From NCBI RefSeq assembly GCF_947179515.1, contig NC_067477.1, forward strand, positions 120,880,062 to 120,944,061: DNA of 64,000 bases, written 5' to 3'. This document shows positions 47,430-58,328 of this stretch, one piece after another (within the stretch, counting starts at the first letter, position 1; every line of letters starts with the position of its first letter). The stretch is from Apodemus sylvaticus. Lineage: Eukaryota; Chordata; Mammalia; Rodentia; Muridae. The notes under the pieces are model-generated. The model saw nothing but the letters and a program-made list of their open reading frames with translations. It was not told where the DNA came from and made no database searches. Both the position numbers and the translations under genes were made by a program.

Positions 47430-49970
47430 ATGTAAAATGTTTCAGAAACAAATGGAAAAATTGAACTGGTTATTAGATGCTACTTTGGAATTCTTAATTA
47501 TCTAGGTGTGATGATAGTGTTGGGTTTATGCAGAAATATGTACTTGTTCTTATGAGTTGAGTGGTAATAGTTTTAAAAGTGATGCATCATAATGGCTATA
47601 TGTTTTTCTCTCATAATGTATTCCATGCACCGATGTGGAGAGATGACAGCAGCTGTTGACTCTGAGAACTCAGCTTTCAGATTGCTATCATATCAGTCTT
47701 GGAATTGCCAGGCATGGCTGGATTTTTTTTTTAATGAGAAGAAAGGGGAACTAACTAAATTTTCCTAGACTTACAAATAGAATATTGTGTTTTAGACTGA
47801 ACTTGAAAAATACGACTTTAATACATTGAATAAAATTTTAGAAAATGATATTTGCCAGTTTTATCTTTTGATTGGGGCTGGTTATGAAGATTCTAGGTAT
47901 AAGACATTGATCTGTAGCAACTGTGAAATGCTCATGGGTCAACAAGAGGGAGGTTGTAGATAAAGATATGTAGTGTAGGGGGAGGATCATCTAGATTGGG
48001 TTATAGAATATTGTGAAGAAAGTGAGTGCAGTGTACTGGGCTGCTCTGAACTCTTTTACTTCGAAGGCAGGAGAATGCTTAGTGTCATCCTGTAGCTAAC
48101 CCATGGGAGGAAGGGCTTGCAGGAAGGTAACTGGGTGGATTTTAAAGGATAAATCCAACCTTGATTGGTGTTAGGAGTGATGTATTCTTGACTGTAGGTC
48201 AAAGCATGGGGCTTTATCAGAAGAATGCAAGGGGATTGGTGGAGACAGTTCATGATCGGTGACTAGACCTCTGGGCAGTAGATTTATGTCAGAGGAGGAC
48301 ACGTCCTTGGATGCTGTGATAAAGAGGAGACAGAAATAAATAACACTGGAAATCTCTGTAGCAGTTTTCACCTTTGTAGAGAGGGCCAAGATGGAGGAGG
48401 GACATTATTTTTAAACTTTTGTACAAAGTGTTCTTTAATTTTTCATGGTCTAAAATACTTGCTAATGTTAGGATCAGTAGCCATCACAAGACTCATTTAA
48501 AGAGTAGAAATAGAGAAAACGTAAGGTGACTTTGAGGACAGACTTCTTGAAGTTATAGGCAAGTCATAGTCTTGGCTGATTTAAGCTTCTGTGTTACTTG
48601 GAGTAAATTGCCACACTCCTTATATATTGGAAAACATTTGCCAGATTGTTCACACTCTGACTGAGTTGGAGTTACAACTCTGGTGGTTGCAATTACCAAC
48701 TTTTTGCAGGAAAACTTGTTTTCATGAGCTTGAAACTTGAATGTTCCATTACCCAGGTTTCAGCTACAAGGAGAGGCCTAGCTTTATGGAAGTTCCTGTC
48801 AGGTCTATTACTGCATCGCAGAGATGCTGAATCTATACATCCCTTTCATTGTGTAGGGTGGCTTCAGATTGGTTCCCTTAATAATGACCCAAAATCAGGT
48901 ATTCCATGGCCTCTACAATTGCGATGGTTCTAAATGGGTTTTGCTAATTGGCCAGTTGTTGAAAACAAGCCTTTTACGGTGACCAGTGATGCCAGATAGT
49001 TTGAAATGGCCCCAATTTTGAAGTGTTTAGAATCACAATAGTAGAGTTCAGGGTCCAACTTCCATGCTGGCCTAGTCATTGCCAGGTTACACAATCATGC
49101 GATCACAGTCTCTTTGTGGAGTGCAGCAACATGGCCTATAATTAGACACAGGCGTTACAAAGAAGGCAAAGCAAAATGTCTCAAGACCTTCACATTGCTA
49201 ATGGTGAAAGAGCAGAAAATTCCACATATAAACACCCAGATTAGCTATGAGGTGCAGAAATACTGGAAAACCCGAAGGAGATATAAACAGAACATTTTTA
49301 TAGCTTCTAACATAGATAAAAAGAATAAAATGCCACATGAGCACACTTTCATAGACTGTAGCCATGGAAAGCTACAGAGATTAACACTGTGGATCTTGTA
49401 GAAACATCCATAAAAATTAAAAACAATCATAAGCTACACATTTGATGATAAAGGTATCTAGCATACATTTTACTGAAGAAAAGATTAGAAATAAAAGGAA
49501 GGGATAGAACATGATATATAAAAAACAGACATTGGAAAAATCTGTTTCCATTAGTTATACATCTTATAAACAATGAGTCCTGAGACAAAATTGAGTCTAA
49601 ATGACACAGAACTGTTTGGTCGTCTCTTAGAGGTGCCAGATGTCGCTGCAGTGGCTCTTGCTGGGCAGGAAGAATAGAGACAGAAAGAACCAATGGAGAA
49701 AAAATATTAATTCGAGATAAGTATGTCTTAGACAACACTGTCAAGGTCAAAAACCTCAGTGCTGAAACACACAAGCGCACTTTCGTGAGACACACATTCA
49801 CACTTGCGGTGTTGTAGAAGAAGTAGGACCACTCCGCATTTGTTTTAAGTAAAAATAAACACTATTGAGGAATTAACAAGAAAGCTTGCACTGGAAATGG
49901 AAAGTATCCTAATTGCTGGGCTATTTAGAAAGTTTTTAAAGAAAAACATCTTGGCTTTATTTGCATAGAT
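47430..49970. other. Unannotated intronic sequence
   Basis: No exon or clear mobile element recognised. The 95-codon (49114-49401) and 124-codon (antisense, 49427-49801) frames have no known domain. Confidence 0.45.
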
Positions 49971-49984
49971 TCTGTGTTTGTGCC

Positions 49985-50340
49985 ATTTGTCGCTGCTATG
50001 ACTGTATACCTGACCAAAAACTCCCAAGGTGGAACGGCTTATTTTTGGTTCAGGTTTGACATTAAGGGAACAGAGTCCTCAATATTAGGGAGGAATATGG
50101 TGACTAGAACTGGCTTGGTCCTGAGGATCATGAATTCGTGGATGGCTTCCAAACATTGTTGAGAATGTGAAAAGCTGAGATGGAGCCTTCAAGGTCTGTG
50201 TGAGTAGTCTAGTTTGTAGTTATGCCCCAAGGCTGAAAGGTTCCACAACCTCATCAGATAGCCCCATCAGCTGGTGAGCAGGTATCAGGAATGCAAGACT
50301 CCAAGGGATGCTTTACGTTAAGAGACTAACAGAGACCAAT
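49985..50340. repeat. Rodent LTR-like interspersed repeat, diverged
   Basis: It shares the left-end signature with the copies at 5455 and 60100: cgctgctatgactgtatacc, then gaccaaaaactcccaagg, ggcttatttttggttcaggt and a G-rich interior. The family is not fixed. Confidence 0.5.
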
Positions 50341-50383
50341 GAGAGACTGGGGAAGTAGATATGAGACCTGCGAAGTCTGTGTC

Positions 50384-50432
50384 GGGGGGGGGGGGGGGGA
50401 AGGAGGGAGGGAAGAAGAAAGGGAGGCAGAAA
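50384..50432. repeat. G16 homopolymer and purine-rich tract
   Basis: Sixteen consecutive G residues (50384-50399) run into aaggagggagggaagaagaa then agggagg. The + strand is purine-only across 50384-50427. Confidence 0.95.
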
Positions 50433-50710
50433 GCAGGGAGATGGGCTGCAGGCTTCCAAAGTAGTTTCTCAGAAATGGGAAAGTAATTTATTGTCCAGCT
50501 AACAGAGCTAGGACACTAAGCTTCATTTAGAAGGCTACTCTTTAATTTCTACCTATTTTAGACTTTCTCTGTAGATTAATGGGGTGAGGCTAGGGCTAAA
50601 ACTGAAATCCTAGCTGCGTCCCAACAGCATGCTGGGATTATCTCGACACGTCTACACTGGCTAGTTCCCTAAGAGGAACCCAGAGTCCACCAAAACAGAT
50701 TGGATGTGAA

Positions 50711-50900
50711 TAAACTGGTGAGATGGGCCAGTGGGTAAGGATGCTTGCTGACAAGTCAGAGTCCCTGAGTTTGAACCCTGGGACTCACATGGAGGAAGGC
50801 AGAAATGACTCCCACAGGTTGTCCTCTGACCCCCCTCATGCACACTATGACCCATGCATATATCATCCCCGAGTACTTTAATAAATGTAATGAAACTTTT
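50711..50900 (+). repeat. B2/B4-type tRNA-derived SINE
   Basis: Landmarks are ctggtgagatgggccagtgg, gtaaggatgcttgctgacaa, gagtttgaaccctgggactc, gactcccacaggttgtcctc, tgacccccctcatgca and an A-rich end. A and B boxes are both recognisable. Confidence 0.85.
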
Positions 50901-50909
50901 AGAAAAACA

Positions 50910-52575
50910 ATAAATACTTACTCAACCTTGACCTTCAATTATACAGTGCTCCTGTCCAGAGGTAACAGCATTGTCTACCTGGCTCAGCAGAAGGGGGGTG
51001 GGGGGTGAACGCGTGGCTTGCTTTCTTCTTGCTGTTGACTGAGGCAGGCCCTGTGATTTTAAGGCTGGTCTTGCTTGGGAGTTGTAAGAAGGGTCAAAGC
51101 AATGACCTTCATGTGTTACAGATTCTTCTTGTCCAGACGTTTGGGAAGGCAGAGCTGGATTACCCAGTGATGTGCTTTTCTCCCTGAATAGAGCTCCTAG
51201 TTGGGGTATGCTGATCACATTTACTGAAGTTTGGCCTTCTTCTGGTTGAATAAGTCATCAACACCAGCCACTTCCTATGCCATCTGGGTTTTTCTTCAGT
51301 GTCCCTCTTAAGTGTTCCCTTGTTCTAACCCAAAAACGCCTAATGGAGTGTTAGCAAGTCTCGTGTCTCTAGTGTCTCTTATATGGCCTCTCTCTGTATC
51401 CATTCTTGCCAGACTTTACCTGTGTCAATAGCAGAAGGTTTTGTTGAAGGTGTTTTGCACATCTCAGTGATAGGTTCTGGAACTCTTAAGTGTTTGCTGG
51501 TCTGGTTCCAGCAACTTCTGCCAGACAGCCTGTGAGGGGGCCTCTTGCCTGGAGCAGAGAAAGATCAGCAAAATACAGGGCTAGGATCCAAAGGAGGTGG
51601 GGGAACACCACATGTGAGAGAGAACATACCTCCGTGTCACTGAGTGTCTGCCAGCCTCAAGGAGAACTGCTAGTTTTCCTTGGATGAGGAATGCAGGGCT
51701 CAGACATTGGGAGAGTCAAATATAGATTCTCAGAACTGGGGTCGAATACTTGACAGAATGGGTGGGACCCAGACATGGTACTTCCTGTAGCTTAACATCC
51801 AGTCTTCCTCCAGGCAACTGCCCTAAACTCATCAACCTGAAGTCTTTACTCTCCCTGACCTGTCCATACAGAAACAAGTCTGTGTCAAGTCACTGGTTTT
51901 CCCTGACTCTTTTCTCAGATGTTTTTCCATTTTATTGGCCATGAAAATACTTTTGCCATGACATGAAATATCATCATCAAGCTTCCATATTTTACCTTTT
52001 AGGCACACCAAAACCATAAACCTACTAATTATTAGACTCTTGGTTTTTATACAGGATCAGACATTGAAAATAATTATGACCCAGAGTTGGGGCTTTTGGT
52101 AAGCCACTAGCAAAGTTCTGAATGTGTTGAAAGGAGTTTTGAGAGAACATAGCTTGCCTCAATGGAATTTTAGATTCTATATAGCACAAGGATGTTTAAA
52201 AACTTATAATTGGTATTTCTGAGAAGCTAAGAGTCATTTCTTGTTTCTATTCTTTTGATTGAATTAATATTTTTTAAATTGAAGTTGAATCATCTGGCTT
52301 ACTAAGAATAGTTTGGAAACTGTGATCGAAAACAACACTTTCATGAGATGTTCTGAGAAAGGATGAGATTTGTTCCTCTCTGCCCCCACACCATTTCTGA
52401 TAAGATAACCATAGTGTTCCAGTTTTTTATACTTCCATTTTCCCCTTCTTCTGCCTCCTTTTTTGTACCAAGTATTTATATACAAGCTGAAGATTTGCTT
52501 CTAAAAGACCATCTTCCAGAGGCTGTTCATGGTGCTACTGCCATTGCATTGTTTAACTAGAGTTTATTTTAAGTT
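50910..52575. other. Unannotated intronic sequence
   Basis: No exon or clear mobile element recognised. Confidence 0.45.
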
Positions 52576-52582
52576 TGATTTT

Positions 52583-52765
52583 GTATATATGTGTGTGGGA
52601 TACCGATGGGTCCAGGTACCCTCAAAGGCTAGAAGAAGTCCTCAGATCTATTGAGTCTGGGGTTACAGGGAGTGTGGATACCCTGACATGGGTGCTGGTA
52701 TCTGGATTCAGGTCCTCTGCAGGAGAAGTATGTACTCTTGACCACTGAGCCATCTCTCCAAGCCT
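52583..52765 (-). repeat. B2/B3-type SINE, antisense
   Basis: Landmarks are caaaggctagaagaagtcct, gagtctggggttacagggag, tctggattcaggtcctctgc and actcttgaccactgagccat. It ends ctctccaagcc. Confidence 0.85.
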
Positions 52766-52769
52766 GCTG

Positions 52770-53390
52770 TTGTATACGTCCAACTTGCCTGAACTGGAAG
52801 AAAAACCTTTTCTGAACTGAGAAGGATTGGTCTTCACTGATAATCTTCATATGACTTGTTTTCTTAAGGAATCTGAAAGCTTAGAATGGCCAAGTTAACT
52901 CCAGTTTCAAGGATTTGCCAGCACTGAGAGTATTTTAAACACATTTTCAGCTAAGAAGAATATTCTAGAATATTCAAACAAGATATTTCAAACAAGACAG
53001 ATCTGCCTCCAGCATAACCTTTGTGCAGAGGACTTGATGAGAATGGTCAGGCTGTAACAACAATTAAGAACACAGTCTTCACATTCTGTGGCTTTGAGGC
53101 AAGCCTCTTAGGACATTTTTATAAAACTGATACATGACAGAGAATGTTCTCAGTCATGGCTGTATTTGACCTTTGAAACACTGGGAGAGAAAGGGAAAGT
53201 AGGTATTCAAGCCCCCCTCCCCCACCCAGAGGTGGAGACTAGCATGTGATTTATCTAATTCAAGTCTATAGCTCGCATTCCAATAATGCAAGCTCGCCAC
53301 TTCCTGGGCCCATTTCATCTCATTTTGAACTGAGAAGCCTCTTGAGACATCTGAGACCTGTGTGCTTCTGCTGTGGCACTTTTGACATCT
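52770..53390. other. Unannotated intronic sequence with a heat-shock-element-like palindrome
   Basis: No exon or mobile element recognised. The palindrome at 52958-52975 is listed separately. Confidence 0.45.
52958..52975. promoter_or_regulatory. Candidate heat shock element (perfect 18-bp palindrome)
   Basis: The site reads gaatattctagaatattc, that is GAA-nn-TTC-nn-GAA-nn-TTC. These are four alternately inverted HSF recognition units with exact spacing. The match to the HSF consensus is seen in the sequence; binding is inferred. Confidence 0.45.
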
Positions 53391-53394
53391 TTCC

Positions 53395-53416
53395 TTTTTT
53401 TTTTTTTTTTTTTTTT
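53395..53416. repeat. Poly(T) tract
   Basis: Twenty-two consecutive T residues. No L1 or SINE body was recognised on either side, so its origin is unclear. Confidence 0.95.
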
Positions 53417-53419
53417 GCA

Positions 53420-54430
53420 ATTATAGGCACTATTGATACAATACCTATACAAGACCTATGGGCAGAATGATCTAGACAAACATCAGTTACAGTGAATACC
53501 TGCCTAGTTGCCCTCAAAATCATCCTGATATGAGATGAAGCCTCTTTAGGGTCATTTCCTCCAGAGTTTTCTTCAGGGCACTTCCCTTCTCCTCTAATTG
53601 CATTGGAATATAGTCAGACCATTTCTGATTTAATTGTGTTCTTCTTACCGTTAAGCTTGCTCTTTTCATGACGGCAAGGACACTTTGGATGAGCTGCATA
53701 ATGGGCACATATGAACCATTGCTAATTGTATCTGTGCTGCTCCAGTTGGGCCAGGCTGTGTGACAATAGCAAACCTAGCAAGTGCTTTCCTTTTGCATGG
53801 ACTGGTTTCCTGGAGGAAAGTGGAAGACTCTACCTTATACATTTGCTGGATGTTCATGCAATACAATTGATCTACTACTCACAATACTAGAACTTTGCCA
53901 GAATTGAACCATGACAATACTTGATCCTCATAGTTGCAGAAGAGAGATGATTTTAGGAACATTGATCCCATTTCTCACTCCTCACCAGTTGGGTACACAG
54001 TCTGGTCTGTGGATTGAAGTGCATGCCGCAACTTCATGTATTGAGACCTCTAATATTACTATGTTGGGGCAGAGGCTAAAAGGAGAGAATTGAGATTAAA
54101 TGAAGTCATAAGAATGGGGCCATGACATGATATGATTAGTATCATTAGAAGAGAGGATTCCAGAATACTTGCCTGTGTTCTATCTCTCTTCCTGTAGACT
54201 CCCAGTTAAGAGATCATGTGGATACATAGCCAAACAGGTGCTGCCTACAAGGCAGGAATTGGCCATGCTAGCGCACCTCAGCCTTGGGCTTCAAAGCTCT
54301 AGAACTGAGAAATAAATGTCTGTGGTTAGAGCCATGTGTTAATTTGGGGAAGATAAATCAGTTGAAAAAGTCCTGCCATGTGAGTATGAAGGCAGTTCAG
54401 AATCCATTAAAAACACACAAACAAAAAGAA
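53420..54430. other. Unannotated intronic sequence
   Basis: No exon or mobile element recognised. Confidence 0.45.
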
Positions 54431-54436
54431 ATAGGC

Positions 54437-54643
54437 TTAGAGGCAGGGATTTGTAATCTCAGAGACAGGAAGATTCTTGGGGCTTGTTGACCAGCCTCTG
54501 TAGTTTTCTTAGGGAGCTCCAGGCCACTTAGAAACCCTGCCTTTCAAAACACAATGGGCAGCACCTGAGCTACAATACCAAGTTTGACCTCTAGCCTCTA
54601 CACATCTGTGCACAGGTGCAGACCCATGTATATACATACAAAG
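54437..54643 (+). repeat. B4-type SINE, 5'-truncated
   Basis: The motifs gatttgtaatctcagagaca, ggaagattcttggggcttgt, gaccagcctctgtagttttc, tttgacctctagcctctaca and cagacccatgtatatacata follow the B4 3'-half order. Confidence 0.68.
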
Positions 54644-54649
54644 CCATTT

Positions 54650-55080
54650 AGTTTCTGGTAGTTTGTTATGGCAGTCAGGTAGATATAAGAGTGTTTAGGG
54701 GCTGGAATACGTTGGGAAGCTGGTGGCTATTTGTTGGGCAGGGATTGCTCCTGTCATACGAGGAAGGGCAGCCGACAATACAAGCTTAGTTCCTGCTCCA
54801 GAGATGTAAATGAACCTGTTGTGGCTTTCAGTTTTTCTATTGAGTTATGTCCAAGCCACAGGTAATTAATAGTTTTAAGTTTTGTGTAATTGGGCGGGAC
54901 ACAGAAGAACTGAAAACTTAACCAAATGGAAGGCCTTTGTTAAAATTTTGTGTAGTTCTATGAAATGGCCTTTGTGCCTTTCATCACATCTATAGAGACA
55001 AAAAGAGAACTGCTAAGCAATGATGTTTAACATAGAGAAATACCCAGCATAGTTAAAGAAATAAACATCACTCTGCAGGT
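54650..55080. other. Unannotated intronic sequence
   Basis: Nothing recognised. Confidence 0.4.
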
Positions 55081-55086
55081 GATCCG

Positions 55087-55100
55087 GTTGCCGTAGCAAC
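55087..55100. promoter_or_regulatory. Candidate RFX X-box
   Basis: The site gttgccgtagcaac fits the X-box consensus GTNRCC-N(0-3)-RGYAAC exactly, with a 2-nt spacer. RFX factors bind such sites. Occupancy is not shown by sequence. Confidence 0.5.
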
Positions 55101-55212
55101 GGCAGGCATGCCTATCTGCCCATCTTTATTTTTTTGCGGTACCAAAGCTCTTTATTTTTAATCCATAGCCCTGTCAATATAATTTAAAACAAACTTAAGA
55201 TGATAGACATTT

Positions 55213-55220
55213 ATGCAAAT
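55213..55220. promoter_or_regulatory. Candidate octamer (POU/Oct) site
   Basis: A perfect ATGCAAAT octamer lies about 115 bases downstream of the X-box. A second octamer-like tatgcaaac occurs at about 55245. Confidence 0.35.
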
Positions 55221-55259
55221 GTAATAATGAATCTGGTATTTTGTATGCAAACCAAAATT

Positions 55260-56365
55260 TATAATGAAAATGAAATGAATTTGACTTATTTGCTCTCTGG
55301 CACTCCAACTTACGGTATGTTCTATGTTGCTTTCCTACAGAAGAAAGGCTTGTGAGACTGAGGCGAGAAGAGGGTCATGATAGATCTTAATTATTCTTTT
55401 AGTAGCTCAGGGAGACCAGTGATGTACAGATGGCAATCTGGAAGACTAGTCTGTCAAAATTCCCAAATCACAGAGGCAGAGAAAGTAGAGAACTGGATTC
55501 AATGTTTTGTTTTTGTTTTTTAGTTTTTTTTTTTTATTTTTTGGAAAGATAAAAAAGGACAATCATATGGCATGCCCTTAAGAATACTTTTCGCTTTGTA
55601 TGTTAACATTAAAAACCAATCCTTACTGTAGTGTTACTTTAAAAATGCCATTTCATAAACTAAAGTCATTATCCGGAGTTCCTTGAACGCCTGGTTTGGC
55701 TTCAGCAGGCTTTAAGCAAATATACTGTCAGAAATCAGTGTGGATACATTTCCAGCTGCTAATGCCCTAGTCACAGCAGATACTTTATAAAATCAATACC
55801 CTAAAACATCAGAGGATTATGCATATATCAGATACCCCAAATGCCAACATTGTTTTAATTACTCTAATAAAAGAAAGCTGGTAGACATAAAAAAAAATAA
55901 AAAAGAACTTGCCCATGAAGAATGTCCTACTCAAGCCAAAGCAATTTTTTTTTACAAGTTCTTTTAGAAAATCTGGAAGCATTTAAGCATTTTCCTCTTC
56001 TTTTATGGGACAATGCCTGTTGGCCTGCCAGTGAGCCACAGTACAGAATTCCCCGTTAGGACAACGGTCCCTGTAGACTCAAATATGTTGTTCTCCTTGC
56101 ATTAATGACAATGTTAAAAAATTGGAACATTTAACTTTGGCTCATAAAAGTAAATATGGTTAACATCTTAGTGCAGGGACATGGAAGAGCTCTTGGTGAG
56201 GCTTTCGAATCTGATTTGGAGCCAATGATGAGCCATTCTGCATGGAAAGTGGCCAGGAGTCACCTTGCTGAACTGGGGTGGTTTCTATCATCCTGAGAGA
56301 CTGGTGATGCTCACAGCAGCAAAGCCCAGGGGCAGGGGTTTAGATGAATCCAGTCTCTCACGTAT
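55260..56365. other. Unannotated AT-rich intronic sequence without recognisable repeats
   Basis: No exon or mobile element recognised. With the X-box region upstream, it is a plausible place for conserved non-coding sequence. Confidence 0.4.
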
Positions 56366-56380
56366 AGTCAGTGCTTTTTC

Positions 56381-56577
56381 TTTCTTTCTTTTTTTTTTTT
56401 TAATTTTTTTAATTTTTTTTATTCGATATAATTTATTTACATTTCAAATGATTTCCCCTTTTCTAGCCCCCCCACTCCCCGAAAGTCCCGTAAGCCCCCT
56501 TCTCTTCCCCTGTCCTCCCACCCACCCCTTCCCACTTCCCCGTTCTGGTTTTGCTGAATACTGTTTCACTGAGTCTT
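56381..56577 (-). mobile_element. Short young-looking L1 3'-end insertion, antisense
   Basis: The left end is a T-rich tail, followed by ttatttacatttcaaatgat, ttccccttttctag, cttcccacttccccgttctg and gttttgctgaatactgtttc (antisense L1 3' UTR). A perfect 16-bp duplication, tagtcagtgctttttc, flanks it at 56365-56380 and 56578-56593. The body is about 197 bp, so the element is severely 5'-truncated. Confidence 0.93.
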
Positions 56578-56599
56578 TAGTCAGTGCTTTTTCATAAAG

Positions 56600-57465
56600 G
56601 ACTTTATTCTTGGTTTTATGGAAAGATGTGGAGGATTTTTTTTTTATGAAACACAACTTATATTCTTCAACATTAAAGTAATGAGGGTAGTGCTTTTGCT
56701 TGGTAAAAATCGTCAAGGTTTTGTGTCAGCAATTTTTGAATAGCATGCTTTTGAATGTGAGTAGACATGAGAATGGCTCTGGTGCAGAAGGTTATTAGAA
56801 AGTGACGTAGCTAAGTCATATGGATCAGTAGGTCATCCTGTGGCTCTGTATACGTGCTCCATTCATGCAAAATCTGCACCTCTATGAAGGTTATGAATAC
56901 CTCTGAGAAGTTGTTTATTGATAATAAAATGATTGTTGTGCCTATCCTTTCTAATTAGAAAGGATCCGTGTAAGAGCCATACCTAATTTCTGGTAGGTAG
57001 AGACACTTTTATTGTCTGTACAAGTTGGCAAGAGAGGGCTGTCATGGTGTTATGGTCATCACTGATGACATGGGTCTGGCTCATTCTTTTAGAACAAGTA
57101 GGAACAGTACAGAGGCATGGGCTCCAGGTAGCTGAGATTGTGGGCGGGGTACAGTTAAGGAATGCAGGTCTTTATAGGGAAACTGATGGAGTTGAACATT
57201 CACTACTAATCCCTAGCCACCTCAGTCCTGCTCTGGTGGGGGCTTCATAAATCATTATGTTTAAGAACATTGATTGTCTATCAATTGGTTTGTCTTTGCA
57301 GTTTTATTAGTGAAGAGATGACATGCAGAGAGTTAATTCGTTTAGTATCTCCTGATGAGCTGTGGCAGATAGGGGCAACTCTGAGTTCTCCTGGCTCTTA
57401 GTCCTTTCTTCTTTCCTTTAGTCTGTCCTCTTACACCATCACTTCATGGGGCACTCGGTCTCACA
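56600..57465. other. Unannotated intronic sequence
   Basis: No exon or mobile element recognised. Confidence 0.4.
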
Positions 57466-57535
57466 CATGGACACATGTGAGCATGCACACCCGCGCGCGC
57501 ACGCGCATGCATGTACGCACACATATATAACACAC
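57466..57535. repeat. Alternating purine-pyrimidine tract with a CpG cluster
   Basis: The tract runs from an acatgtgagcatgcacac stretch through ccgcgcgcgcacgcgcatgc to gcacacatatata. About seven CpG dinucleotides fall within 50 bases. It is nearly perfectly alternating, with a CC step at 57490-57492. Confidence 0.92.
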
Positions 57536-57635
57536 ATAAGACTTAAAAAAATGGTCAGTATACCATTGAAAATGTGCTAATACTGGCAGATTGGTAGAAG
57601 TTGGGTGTTTCATTTGGTGTTAGCATTCCGTAGAT

Positions 57636-57742
57636 CAGCAGTTTGCAACCTGTGAGTCATGACCCCTTTGGCAAACGTAGCAACAAAGATAATTTTGTCG
57701 TTGGGGGTCACCACAAAATAAGGAATTATCTAAAAGGTTTCA
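57636..57742 (+). mobile_element. URR1-like hAT transposon with internal deletion
   Basis: The left end (cagcagtttgcaacctgtga, gtcatgacccctttgg) passes directly into the right-interior motif (aacaaagataattttgtcgt, tgggggtcaccacaaaataa), skipping the usual central part. The right terminal repeat is missing. Confidence 0.82.
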
Positions 57743-57949
57743 TTGGCTTCAACTTCCTGAAGGGTACTTAATCCAGTTGAACATTTTTTTTTTGTTCTTT
57801 GAATATTCCCGAATATGTTTATCTTAAATTTATTTTTTCTTCCTTTCCCATAAATGGTCATGCTTTACAACCCTGGGTATCAGATGGAGAAAACCATACC
57901 TTCCTTTTTATGTGTAGGTTTATGTGTGTGTGGTATGTGTGCATGTATG

Positions 57950-58240
57950 TATGACGGAATGCTCATGCAGAGACCTGAAGTTAACCTCCAGTGTCTTTCT
58001 TGATTATTTTCTGCTGTATTTATTGAGGTAGAATCTCCCTCAGAACCTGACGCTTACTAGTTCTGCTCACTTTAAAAACCCAACTTGTACCGGAATGTCC
58101 ATTTCTGCCTCCAGTGTGCTGGGATCTTGGTAAGTTGCTATTCCTGCCTGGCATTTGCATGGACTCTGGAGAATCCAAATTCAGGAATTCTTACTCTTGC
58201 ACAGCAGATACTTTCTCTACTGAGCCATCCTCCAGGCCCC
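57950..58240 (-). repeat. B4-type SINE, antisense
   Basis: Landmarks are agacctgaagttaacctcca, tattgaggtagaatctccct, gcctccagtgtgctgggatc, aaattcaggaattcttactc and ctactgagccatcctccagg. The order fits an antisense B4. Confidence 0.72.
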
Positions 58241-58328
58241 AAATTATGCCTTTTAAAGGGTTTTTATTTTTCTTTCTATTGATTAGCTATCCATACCACT
58301 GTCTCTACTGTTCCTTAAAATATGCCAG

